Positions 1 to 6,347 of a stretch of DNA of 17,153 nucleotides are shown piece after piece. Every line of letters starts with the position of its first letter. Positions within the stretch are counted from its first letter, which is position 1. The DNA comes from Palsa-459 sp035937595 (GTDB lineage Bacteria; Actinomycetota; Acidimicrobiia; Acidimicrobiales; RAAP-2), in assembly GCA_035937595.1 (NCBI GenBank), contig DASZHS010000036.1, forward strand, positions 1 through 17,153, read 5' to 3'. The translations under genes and the position numbers were made by a program. Below the pieces are notes generated by a model that was not told the DNA's origin, ran no database searches, and worked only from the letters and a program-made list of their open reading frames with translations.

Positions 1-194
1 TCCACCGGCGACTCGCGTCGCGGTGCGGCACCCGGCGAACCCGAGCAGAGCACGGCGCCCCCAGAGCCGTCGGGCGGGGTCGAGATCCAGTGCAGGCGGC
101 CGTCGACGAAGGCGGGCTCGCCGACGCGGACCGCGGCGGACGCGACGTCGAGCGCGGAGGGCGCCGCCGACCGCTCGGCTGCCGCGGGGGCCAC
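1..194 (-). CDS. Probable S9 family peptidase, N-terminal part (continues beyond window)
   Basis: Reading the minus strand from a GTG at 194 gives 64 codons that stay open to the window edge. An in-frame TAG lies just upstream (204-206), so this GTG is the first possible start. The fragment contains ALDVASAAVRVGEPAFVDGRLHW (residues 14-36 in part: VASAAVRVGEP, then a Trp after DGRL), which resembles the beginning of actinobacterial prolyl-oligopeptidase-like S9 peptidases, where a similar 'selva-saavrlge...dg..yWle.rP..gGr' stretch opens the beta-propeller. The catalytic domain would lie outside the window, so no active-site residue can be seen. The gene is divergent from the CYTH gene, with only 31 bases between the two starts. 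No clear ribosome binding site is visible, so it may be leaderless. The family call rests on a short fragment. Confidence 0.62.
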   Translation of the reverse strand, partial: MAPAAAERSAAPSALDVASAAVRVGEPAFVDGRLHWISTPPDGSGGAVLCSGSPGAAPRRESPV

Positions 195-225
195 GGTCGC
201 AGACTACGGCGGGCACAATGGCGCG

Positions 226-720
226 GTGGACGTCTCCCGCTACGCGAGGCTCGAGGACGAGCGGCGGTTCCTCGTCGCGGCGCTCCCCGACGGCGCCGCC
301 TCGCCGCGGCTCATCGAGGATCGCTACGTGACGGGCACCCGACTGCGCGTGCGCCGCGTCACCGACGGGCACGGCACGGTGCGCAAGCTCGGCCAGAAGG
401 TCCGCGCCCACGCCGACCACCCGACCGCGGTGTGGCACACGACGATGTACCTGGACGAGGCCGAGTTCGCGGCGCTCGTACAGCTCGGAGGGTCCGCGCT
501 CGCCAAGCGGCGCTGGTCGCTGCCGAGTGGCGGGTGCGCCGACGAGTTCCTCGGCACCCTCGCGGGGCTCGTGCTCGTCGAAGGCGAGCCGCCCTTCGAC
601 GCTCCGCCGCGCAGCCTCGAGGTCACCGACGACGAGCGCTACACCGGGGGTGCGCTCGCGGCCCTCGACGGCGCGGCCGCCGCGGCCCTCGTCGCCGACG
701 CCGCGGCGCGCGCGACGTGA
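226..720 (+). CDS. CYTH domain-containing protein
   Basis: The 164-residue product fits a single CYTH domain (the tunnel fold of class IV adenylate cyclases and thiamine/inorganic triphosphatases), which binds phosphorylated ligands with metal ions. Visible family features in order are the N-terminal strand EDERRFLV (residues 10-17, matching ExExK-type motifs with Arg in place of Lys), TRLRVRR (38-44), basic residues K54 and K58, a YLDEAEFAAL segment (75-84), KRRW (94-97), DEFLG (107-110 region) and the acidic strand LVLVEGE (115-121). The start is GTG at 226; an ATG at 218 is in another frame. The stop overlaps the GTG of the next gene (GTGA), so the two are probably translationally coupled. 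The actual substrate cannot be told from the sequence: triphosphatase activity is the commonest bacterial role of this family, but that is inference. Confidence 0.85.
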   Translation: MDVSRYARLEDERRFLVAALPDGAASPRLIEDRYVTGTRLRVRRVTDGHGTVRKLGQKVRAHADHPTAVWHTTMYLDEAEFAALVQLGGSALAKRRWSLPSGGCADEFLGTLAGLVLVEGEPPFDAPPRSLEVTDDERYTGGALAALDGAAAAALVADAAARAT

Positions 721-1706
721 GGGCGTTCGTCGTCGAGCACCACGGCGACGAGGTCACCGCGGGCGTCCGCGACGTCGACGCCGACGCCTTCCTCGACGAG
801 GGGGACGTACGGGTCGACGTCGCGTGGTCATGCCTCAACTTCAAAGACGCGATGGTCGCCCAGCCGAAGAGCCGCGTCGCTCGGCGCGACGTGCTGATCG
901 GCGGCGTGGACGCCGTCGGCGTCGTCGCGGCCTCGCAGGGCACCCCGTGGCGCGTCGGCGACGCCGTCATCGCGCACGGCCACGGGTTCGGCACCTCGCA
1001 CCACGGCGGGTTCGCGCCCAAGCTGCGCTGCGACCCGGCGTGGCTGACGCCGCTCCCCCGCGGCCTCGGCGCGAGGGACGCCATGGTGCTCGGGACGGCC
1101 GGCTACACCGCGATGGCGTCGATCCTCGCCCTCGAAGCGACGGGCCTCGCGAACGACGCGGGCCCGGTGCTCGTCACCGGGGCGACGGGCGGGGTGGGGT
1201 CCGTCGCCGTCGCCCTGCTCTCGGCGCGCGGCTTCGAGGTGACGGCGATGACGGGGAAGCCGACCGAGCACGGCTACCTCGCCGCGCTGGGTGCGACCGA
1301 CGTCGTCGCGCGCGACGCGCTCGAGGACCGCCCCGAGCGCGTGCTCGGCGCGGCGCGCTTCGCCGGGGCCGTCGACTGCGTCGGCGGCGAGACCCTGGCC
1401 GGCATCCTGCGGGTCCTGCGCTGGGGCGGCGCCGTCGCGGCGACCGGCCTCGTCGGCGGCCCGCAGATCCACACGACCGTGTACCCGTTCATCACCCGCA
1501 ACGTCGCGCTGCTCGGGATCGACTCGGTGGAGGCGCCCGCGAGGGTCCGCGAGGTGGTCTGGGACACCCTCGCCTGCGCGCTCCCCGCCACCACCGTCGA
1601 GGCGCTCGTCGCGCGCGAGGTGGGCCTCGACGGTGTCGGCGAGGGGTTGGCCGCCCTCGAGCGCGCCGCCGTGCGCGGGCGGATCCTGGTCGACCCGAGC
1701 CGGTAG
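717..1706 (+). CDS. YhdH/AcuI-like medium-chain (zinc-less) quinone oxidoreductase / acryloyl-CoA reductase family
   Basis: This 329-residue medium-chain dehydrogenase/reductase matches the YhdH/YhfP/AcuI branch: an N-terminal GroES-like domain with CLNFKDAM (residues 39-46), GVDAVGVV (63-70) and GDAVIAHGHGFG (81-92), then an NADPH-binding Rossmann domain with VTGATGGVGSVAVALL (153-168). Later GAVDCVGG and GGAVAATGLVGG segments are also typical. Family members reduce acrylyl-CoA to propionyl-CoA with NADPH, or reduce quinones; the substrate here is not proven. No zinc-binding cysteine cluster is apparent, as expected for this branch. I chose the GTG at 717 because it overlaps the TGA of the CYTH gene and starts the homologous region; the frame remains open upstream to 90, but that part translates to Arg-rich non-homologous sequence and is the CYTH gene in another frame. 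Confidence 0.9.
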   Translation: MRAFVVEHHGDEVTAGVRDVDADAFLDEGDVRVDVAWSCLNFKDAMVAQPKSRVARRDVLIGGVDAVGVVAASQGTPWRVGDAVIAHGHGFGTSHHGGFAPKLRCDPAWLTPLPRGLGARDAMVLGTAGYTAMASILALEATGLANDAGPVLVTGATGGVGSVAVALLSARGFEVTAMTGKPTEHGYLAALGATDVVARDALEDRPERVLGAARFAGAVDCVGGETLAGILRVLRWGGAVAATGLVGGPQIHTTVYPFITRNVALLGIDSVEAPARVREVVWDTLACALPATTVEALVAREVGLDGVGEGLAALERAAVRGRILVDPSR

Positions 1707-1719
1707 GACCGGTGGGGTC
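1692..1719. terminator. Possible bidirectional terminator hairpin between convergent genes
   Basis: GACCC (1692-1696) pairs with GGGTC (1715-1719), and inside it CCGGT (1700-1704) pairs with ACCGG (1708-1712) around a 3-base loop, with a small internal loop between the two helices. It spans the stop codon of the reductase and ends 7 bases before the stop of the convergent DUF4232 gene, where a shared terminator would be expected. There is no T-run on either side. Confidence 0.4.
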
Positions 1720-1725
1720 AGCTCG

Positions 1726-2349
1726 TCACGTGGCGCCGTAGAACGGCGAGACGTTCACGGTCCCGTTGTTGCAGGGGCTGAGCTGCTCGACGACGTGGAC
1801 CGGCACGGCGGAGGCCGGCACGTAGACGTTGATCGACGTGGCCGTCGGGCACGTCGTCTCGGTGCCCGTCGGCACGTCGGAGTACTGGAGCTGGAACGTC
1901 GCCGTGCCGCGCGGCGTCAGCCGCTGCAGGCTCGGCGGCGCGTCGGCGGCCGCCGTGGCGAACTGGGTCTGCCCGCGGATCGTCGAGGTGGGCAGCGGCG
2001 TCGAGCTCGCGCTCAGGAGCTGCAGGCCGGGGTACCCGCGCAGCGCGCACGGCACCGCGGCGGCGTTGGCGACCTGGAGCACGGCCGTGATCGTCCCGGC
2101 GGCGCCCGACGAGCTCACGAGGCGACCCGTGAGGACCGCGCCCGTGCAGAAGGAGAGCGGCCGGAGCGTCGTCGTCGTCGAGCTCGACGTCGAGCTCGTG
2201 GTCGGGGGCAGCGTCGTCGTGGTCGTCGTGGTCGTCGTGGTCGTCGCCCGCCGCACGGCGTACCCGGCGCCGAACCCCACGAGGAGCGCGACCACCGCCG
2301 TGACGGCTGCGCCGAGCATCGAGACCCTCCGGCGTCGAGCGGTCGGCAC
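1726..2349 (-). CDS. Membrane-anchored DUF4232-like secreted protein with Thr-rich linker
   Basis: The 207-residue protein has a basic N-terminus (MPTARRRRVS), one hydrophobic helix at about residues 11-32 that would act as uncleaved anchor or signal peptide, then a linker of almost only Thr/Ser (36-61), and an extracytoplasmic domain of about 140 residues. That domain has four cysteines (C68, C101, C167, C193), a PCALRGYPGLQLL segment (100-112) and a C-terminal VVEQLSPC, which resemble DUF4232 proteins, a common actinobacterial secreted domain of unknown function. The start is a GTG at 2349 with a strong ribosome binding site, AAAGGAG, four bases upstream. The Thr linker is coded by near-identical 9-base repeats. 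The gene converges with the reductase and follows the terminator hairpins of the bfn operon, so it is probably its own transcription unit. Confidence 0.82.
   Translation of the reverse strand: MPTARRRRVSMLGAAVTAVVALLVGFGAGYAVRRATTTTTTTTTTTLPPTTSSTSSSTTTTLRPLSFCTGAVLTGRLVSSSGAAGTITAVLQVANAAAVPCALRGYPGLQLLSASSTPLPTSTIRGQTQFATAAADAPPSLQRLTPRGTATFQLQYSDVPTGTETTCPTATSINVYVPASAVPVHVVEQLSPCNNGTVNVSPFYGAT
2179..2248. repeat. Trinucleotide microsatellite and 20-bp palindrome in the Thr/Ser linker
   Basis: Three exact copies of gtcgtcgtg (2213-2239) plus a partial fourth encode the poly-Thr run on the minus strand. Next to it, 2179-2198 is a perfect 20-base palindrome (CGAGCTCGACGTCGAGCTCG) coding for Ser/Thr. 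Such repeats can change length by slippage in multiples of three without breaking the frame. Confidence 0.8.
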
Positions 2350-2381
2350 GGCGCTCCTTTCGTCCTCGCCGATGGTAGGCG

Positions 2382-2408
2382 CGAGGTCCGAGCGCGGCGC
2401 GGACCTCG
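2382..2408 (-). terminator. Hairpin 2 downstream of the DUF151 gene
   Basis: CGAGGTCCG (2382-2390) and CGGACCTCG (2400-2408) form a perfect 9-bp stem with a 9-base loop, seven bases beyond hairpin 1. The tandem arrangement supports an operon end. It also lies upstream of the DUF4232 start and could insulate that gene. Confidence 0.55.
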
Positions 2409-2415
2409 GTGCGGT

Positions 2416-2437
2416 CGCCCGGCCGGCACGCCGGGCG
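2416..2437 (-). terminator. Hairpin 1 downstream of the DUF151 gene
   Basis: CGCCCGGC (2416-2423) and GCCGGGCG (2430-2437) form a perfect 8-bp stem with a 6-base loop, 14 bases after the stop of the last gene of the minus-strand run. There is no T-tract, which is usual for high-GC actinobacterial terminators. Confidence 0.6.
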
Positions 2438-2451
2438 CTGCGGGCGCAGGA

Positions 2452-2964
2452 CTACGGCTGGAAGTCCTCGGGGTGCACCGTGTCGAGGAAGTCGCGGAAC
2501 TGCTCGGCGAGCTCGTCCACGTCGCCGTCGACCTCGACGTCGTCGTCGTCCTCGTCGGCGAGCTCGATCAGGCGACCCTCCTCGTCCATGAGCGCGTCGT
2601 CCACGAAGAGCGGGCTCTCGGTGCGCAGCGCGAGCGCCACCGCGTCGCTCGGTCGCGCGGACACGATCGACGTGCCGCGCGCCACGTCCAGGTGGACCTC
2701 GGCGTAGTACGTGGCGTCACGCAGCTCGGTGATGACGACGCGCGCCACCGTCGCGCCGAGCTCGGTGATGACGTCCTTCAACAGGTCGTGGGTGAGCGGT
2801 CGCGGTGCGGGCACGTGTCGCACGGCGCACTCGATGGCGACGGCCTCGGCCTCACCGATGAAGATCGGGATGGAGCGACGCAGCGCGCCGGTCTCCTGCA
2901 GCACGAGCACCGGCGTGCGCGACTGCAGGTCCACTCTCACTGCACGGAGCGCCACCTCCACCAT
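2452..2964 (-). CDS. Bifunctional nuclease family protein (DUF151/BFN)
   Basis: The 170-residue protein fits the BFN/DUF151 family, small proteins found in actinobacteria, thermophiles and plants; a plant member was reported to have DNase and RNase activity, while the bacterial role is unsettled. The start MVEVALRAVRVDL is typical, followed by IPIFIGEAEAVAIE (32-45) and the family hallmark SARPSDAVALALR (102-114). The domain ends near residue 125 and is followed by a strongly acidic tail with a DEDDDDVEVDGDVDE stretch (137-151), common in actinobacterial members. There is no good ribosome binding site, but the ATG at 2964 fits the family start. It is the last gene of the run, 36 bases after the ftsR-like gene, and matches the position of Rv1829 in the mycobacterial cluster. 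Confidence 0.9.
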   Translation of the reverse strand: MVEVALRAVRVDLQSRTPVLVLQETGALRRSIPIFIGEAEAVAIECAVRHVPAPRPLTHDLLKDVITELGATVARVVITELRDATYYAEVHLDVARGTSIVSARPSDAVALALRTESPLFVDDALMDEEGRLIELADEDDDDVEVDGDVDELAEQFRDFLDTVHPEDFQP

Positions 2965-3000
2965 GACCCAAAGACTAGACCCGGCCCCCGCCGATGTTGG

Positions 3001-3825
3001 CTAACCGATGGTGCGTCGGAGCTCGCGCCGCAGCATCGCGGCACGCAGGGACTGGCCGAGCCGCGCGAACTGCGTCGCCTCCTCGCGCGCGCGCACCCGG
3101 GCCTCGGGCGTGCGCTGCTGCAGGAGCGGCCGCACCCGCGTCTCGATGATGTCCATCTCGCGCAGCACCCCGTGCTGGAGCACCTTGAGGTGGCGCGGCT
3201 CGATGCCCAGCGCCAGGAACCCGGCGGCGGCCTTGGCGACCGCGACGCCGTCCTCGTCGAAGCCGTCCACCCCACCCTGGCGCACCGTGACCACGAGCCC
3301 GTGCTCGACGAGCGCCTCGATGGCGGCGACCTCGAGGCCCGCGGCGGCCGCGACCTCCTCGGCGGTCACGACCGGCGCCGCCGGGCGCCCGGGAGCCGGG
3401 TCCTCGACGGGATCGGGCGCGGGCGCCTCCGGTCGCGCGGGCGATGCCGCCGCCGGTCGGGCGCCGGGTGCGGCGGCCTTGGCGGGCGGCGACTCCTGGA
3501 GCGCGGCCACGAGCTCGGAGACCGAGCGACGCCGCGCGCCCGGCGGCTTCGTCGGAGCGGCCGGCGCAAGTCCCGCCTCCTCCATGCGCTCGCGGATCAC
3601 CTTGAGCGGGAGGAAGTGCTCGCGCTGGTGCCGCAGCACGAAGCGCAGCTGCTCGACGTCGGGGTCGTGGAACTTGCGGTAGCCCGACGACGTGCGCTCG
3701 GGGCTGACGAGGCCCTGTCCCTCCAAGAAGCGGATCTTCGAGATCGTGACGTCGGGGAAGTCGACGCGCAGCAGGCTCAGCACCTCGCCGATCGACAGGT
3801 ACGTACGCGTCGACCTCGCGCTCAT
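3001..3825 (-). CDS. ftsR: MerR family transcriptional regulator, FtsR-like
   Basis: The 274-residue protein has an N-terminal MerR winged helix-turn-helix (about residues 9-80) with LSIGEVLSLL (10-19), ISKIRFLEGQGLVSPERT (28-45) and SGYRKF (47-52). A Pro/Ala-rich flexible linker (about 88-165) separates it from a C-terminal helical domain (about 170-274) that lacks clustered cysteines, so metal sensing of the classical MerR kind is unlikely. Position between garA and the DUF151 gene matches mycobacterial Rv1828 and corynebacterial FtsR, which activates ftsZ expression. The ATG overlaps the TGA of the garA-like gene by four bases (ATGA at 3822-3825), indicating translational coupling. The linker is longer than I expect in mycobacterial homologues, an impression from memory. 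Confidence 0.85.
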   Translation of the reverse strand: MSARSTRTYLSIGEVLSLLRVDFPDVTISKIRFLEGQGLVSPERTSSGYRKFHDPDVEQLRFVLRHQREHFLPLKVIRERMEEAGLAPAAPTKPPGARRRSVSELVAALQESPPAKAAAPGARPAAASPARPEAPAPDPVEDPAPGRPAAPVVTAEEVAAAAGLEVAAIEALVEHGLVVTVRQGGVDGFDEDGVAVAKAAAGFLALGIEPRHLKVLQHGVLREMDIIETRVRPLLQQRTPEARVRAREEATQFARLGQSLRAAMLRRELRRTIG

Positions 3826-4292
3826 CGGTCCGCCGCCGCGACGAAGGTGAGCTTGAACTTGCCGATCTGCACCTCGTCGAACGTGCGCAGCGTCACCTCT
3901 TCGACGCGCGACCCGTTCACGTAGGTGCCGTTGAGCGAGTTGAGGTCACGCACCGTGACGCGGCCCGACGCCGTCACCGTGAACAGCGCGTGGTGCCGCG
4001 AGACCGTGACGTCGTCGAGCACGAGGTCGTTGCCCTTCTGGCGCCCGACCGTGGTCACCTCTGCGCTCAGCTCGAGCGTCTCGCCGGCGGCGGCGCCGCG
4101 CACCACGACGAGTGCGTCGGCGTGGCCGGGCGTGGCGTGCACGGTGCCGGTCGCGGGGGCCTCGGGGAGCGGTGCGTAGATCGTCGGCGTCGCCATCGTC
4201 TCGTGCGAGTCGTCGCGGTGCACGGGCGCGCCGCACTCCGGGCAGAAGTTCGGCGCGTCGGTGAGCTGCGTCCCGCAGCGGCTGCAACGCAC
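3822..4292 (-). CDS. garA: GarA-like FHA domain protein with N-terminal zinc ribbon
   Basis: GarA is a small phosphopeptide-binding switch that, in mycobacteria, binds and regulates 2-oxoglutarate dehydrogenase/decarboxylase and glutamate enzymes, and is released when kinases phosphorylate its N-terminal ETT motif. From the GTG at 4292 the product has 156 residues. It opens with a zinc ribbon (C3, C6, C17, C20; CSRCG...CPECG). A linker has ETMATPTIY (31-39), where the ETT motif would be. The FHA domain (about 60-150) keeps the key residues R84 (VGR), S98 (TVSRHH) and N121 (LNGTYVN), and ends with DEVQIGKFKL as in GarA. The frame is open upstream to 4415, but this part overlaps gcvH; a TTG at 4304 is an alternative without ribosome binding site. 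It lies between gcvH and ftsR as in mycobacteria. Confidence 0.87.
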   Translation of the reverse strand: MRCSRCGTQLTDAPNFCPECGAPVHRDDSHETMATPTIYAPLPEAPATGTVHATPGHADALVVVRGAAAGETLELSAEVTTVGRQKGNDLVLDDVTVSRHHALFTVTASGRVTVRDLNSLNGTYVNGSRVEEVTLRTFDEVQIGKFKLTFVAAADR

Positions 4293-4327
4293 CTCAGGAT
4301 CCAATGAACGACACTGCGACGCCCGGC

Positions 4328-4708
4328 CTAGGCATCCGTCAGCTGGGCGTACGACGCGGCGTCGAGGAGGTCCTCGAGCTGCGAGGCGTCGGCGATCTCG
4401 AGCTTGCAGATCCAACCCTCCCCGTAGGGATCTGCGTTGAGCACCTCCGGGGCGTCGCGCAGCGACTCGTTCACGCTGCGCACGGTCCCCGACACCGGTG
4501 CGTAGACCTCGGACACGGACTTCGTCGACTCCACCTCGCCGACGGCGCCCCCCGCGTCGACGTGCGCGCCGACCTCGGGCAGCGAGACGAAGACGACGTC
4601 ACCGAGGGCGTCCTGGGCGAAGTCGGTGATCCCGAGCGTCGCGGTGGTGCCCTCGATGCGCACCCACTCGTGGTCCTTGCTGAAGCGAAGGTCGCCCGGG
4701 ATCTGCAC
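4328..4708 (-). CDS. gcvH: Glycine cleavage system H protein
   Basis: GcvH is the lipoyl carrier that shuttles the aminomethyl group between the P and T proteins and presents it to the L protein in cytoplasmic glycine cleavage. The 126-residue product has normal family length. It has FSKDHEWVR near the start (9-17), GITDFAQDALGDVVFVSLPE (26-45), the lipoylation motif GEVESTKSVSEVYAPVSG with the acceptor lysine at K63, and the closing NADPYGEGWICKLEI region. The start is GTG at 4708 with AGGG seven bases upstream, formed within the stop region of the phosphatidyltransferase gene 9 bases away. The other glycine cleavage genes (gcvP, gcvT) are not in the window. The association with garA matches mycobacteria. 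Confidence 0.96.
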   Translation of the reverse strand: MQIPGDLRFSKDHEWVRIEGTTATLGITDFAQDALGDVVFVSLPEVGAHVDAGGAVGEVESTKSVSEVYAPVSGTVRSVNESLRDAPEVLNADPYGEGWICKLEIADASQLEDLLDAASYAQLTDA

Positions 4709-4717
4709 GGCGCGACC

Positions 4718-5335
4718 CTAACCGAGGGCCCGCCCGGCGCGCCCGTTCGCGAGCGCCCTGCGTGCCGGTTGCACGTAGGCGATCGTCGCGGTCCACGCGA
4801 GGAGGAGCCCGATCCACCCCACCGGCCACGCGATGTCGTAGAGCACCGACTGCCACGTCGCCGGGCCGTGGGCCATGAGGAGCCACGGGTACGCCGTCAT
4901 GAGCCCGAACGTGCCGGCCTTGCCGAGCCAGATCACGTCGATCCTCGCCGCGCCGAGCGAGGCGAGCAGGAGCACCGCGACGCTGACGACGACCTCCCGT
5001 GCGAGCGTCGCGATCGCGAACCACCACGGGACTGCCCCGTAGATCGCGACGGTGATGACCGCGGTGAAGACGAGGGCGCGGTCCGCGATGGGGTCGAGGA
5101 TCTTGCCGAGCGTCGTCACCTGGTGCAGCCGGCGCGCGAGGTACCCGTCGATCCAGTCGGTGATCCCGAGCGCGCCGAGGAGCAGTCCTGCGGCCACCTG
5201 GTGGGGTGTCGAGAACAGGAGCCAGACGTAGACCGGGATCAGCGCGAGCCGGACGACCGTGATCGCATTCGGCCACGTGAGGATGCGGTTGAGGTCCGCG
5301 GCGTCCGCCGCGACCGGCGGTGCGGCGTCAGCCAA
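4718..5335 (-). CDS. pgsA: CDP-alcohol phosphatidyltransferase (PgsA-like)
   Basis: This integral membrane enzyme family transfers a phosphatidyl group from CDP-diacylglycerol to an alcohol such as glycerol-3-phosphate, giving anionic phospholipid precursors. The 205-residue product has the full catalytic signature D60..D63G64..A67R68........G77...D81...D85, flanked by several hydrophobic helices (about 24-40, 45-60, 88-105, 108-130, 142-155, 168-188). The opening RILTWPNAITVVRL is typical of PgsA. No ATG or GTG is available before the conserved region, so I use the TTG at 5335, whose codon overlaps the end of korB by 8 bases. The same frame is open further upstream but only as a shadow of korB. 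In the mycobacterial cluster a pgsA2 gene also sits near gcvH. The acceptor alcohol is not proven. Confidence 0.9.
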   Translation of the reverse strand: MADAAPPVAADAADLNRILTWPNAITVVRLALIPVYVWLLFSTPHQVAAGLLLGALGITDWIDGYLARRLHQVTTLGKILDPIADRALVFTAVITVAIYGAVPWWFAIATLAREVVVSVAVLLLASLGAARIDVIWLGKAGTFGLMTAYPWLLMAHGPATWQSVLYDIAWPVGWIGLLLAWTATIAYVQPARRALANGRAGRALG

Positions 5336-6347
5336 TCGTCCAGGTGCCGTTGGAGCGGTAGAGCGACGCCAGGTCGCCGCGGCCCTTGGCCTCCTGGGCA
5401 TCCACGATCTGGCCGGACATCGCCGAGCCGAGCTCGACCCGCTCGACGGCGCGGAAGACCCCGATCGGCGTCGGGGTGTGGGCGGAGTCGCCGAGCCGCG
5501 AGAGCGCGAACGCGACGCCGGGGTCCTCGCGCGCCTCGTCGTGGACCAAGAGGGCGCCCTCGCCGACGTCGGCCACGTCGACGATCTCGACACGGCCGTC
5601 GGAGCGCTGGATGACGCCGCGCTCGAGGTCCGCGCCGAAGCGGATGGGCTCGCCGTGGGCGAGCGAGATGAGCATGTCGGAGCGCCGGTCGCGACTCGTG
5701 AGCTCCTCGAACGTGCCGTCGTTGAACACGTTGCAGTTCTGGAAGACCTCGACGAAGCTCGCCCCACGGTGCTCGTGGGCGCGACGGAACGTCTCTTGCA
5801 TGTGGGCGCGGTCCATGTCGTGGGTGCGCGCGACGAACGTCGCCTCGGCGCCGAGCGCGACCGAGATCGGGTTGAACGGCGCGTCGATGGACCCGAGCGG
5901 CGTCGACTTGGTGATCTTGCCCGGCTCGGACGTCGGCGAGTACTGCCCCTTGGTCAGTCCGTAGATCCGGTTGTTGAACATGAGGATCGTGAGGTTCACG
6001 TTGCGGCGCAGCACGTGGATCAGGTGGTTGCCCCCGATCGAGAGCATGTCGCCGTCCCCGCCGATGACCCACACGTCGAGGTCCGGTCGCGTCACGGCGA
6101 GCCCGGTCGCGAGCGCGGGCGCGCGGCCGTGGATCGAGTGGAGCCCGTAGGTGTTCATGTAGTAGGGGAACCGCGCGGCGCACCCGATGCCCGAGACGAA
6201 GACCGTCGACTCGCGCCGCACGCCGAGCTCGGGCATGAGCATCTGGAGCGCGGCCAGGATCGAGTAGTCCCCGCAGCCCGGGCACCAGCGGACCTCCTGG
6301 TCGCTCGTCCAGTCCTTGCGCGTCGTGGGGACGGCGACCTGGGTCAC
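5328..6347 (-). CDS. korB: 2-oxoacid:ferredoxin oxidoreductase, beta subunit (KorB-like)
   Basis: The beta subunit binds thiamine diphosphate and a [4Fe-4S] cluster and oxidatively decarboxylates 2-oxoacids (2-oxoglutarate in the best match) to acyl-CoA while reducing ferredoxin. The 339-residue product has WCPGCGDYS (21-29), GIGCAARFPYY (54-63), HGRAPALATG (73-82), the TPP motif GGDGDMLSIGGNH (96-108) with NNRIYGLTKGQYSPTS (125-140), and a further cysteine at 205. C22, C25, C56 and C205 are the expected cluster ligands. The start is a GTG at 6347 overlapping the TGA of korA (GTGA). The open frame continues far upstream inside korA, but only as out-of-frame Arg-rich translation. Its end overlaps the start of pgsA. 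With KorA it forms the two-subunit type known from mycobacteria. Confidence 0.94.
   Translation of the reverse strand: MTQVAVPTTRKDWTSDQEVRWCPGCGDYSILAALQMLMPELGVRRESTVFVSGIGCAARFPYYMNTYGLHSIHGRAPALATGLAVTRPDLDVWVIGGDGDMLSIGGNHLIHVLRRNVNLTILMFNNRIYGLTKGQYSPTSEPGKITKSTPLGSIDAPFNPISVALGAEATFVARTHDMDRAHMQETFRRAHEHRGASFVEVFQNCNVFNDGTFEELTSRDRRSDMLISLAHGEPIRFGADLERGVIQRSDGRVEIVDVADVGEGALLVHDEAREDPGVAFALSRLGDSAHTPTPIGVFRAVERVELGSAMSGQIVDAQEAKGRGDLASLYRSNGTWTIG

Noticed and set aside
1291..3924. Plus-strand open frame of 877 codons
   Set aside because: It runs through the reductase out of frame and then antisense to four recognisable genes, with biased Arg-rich composition.
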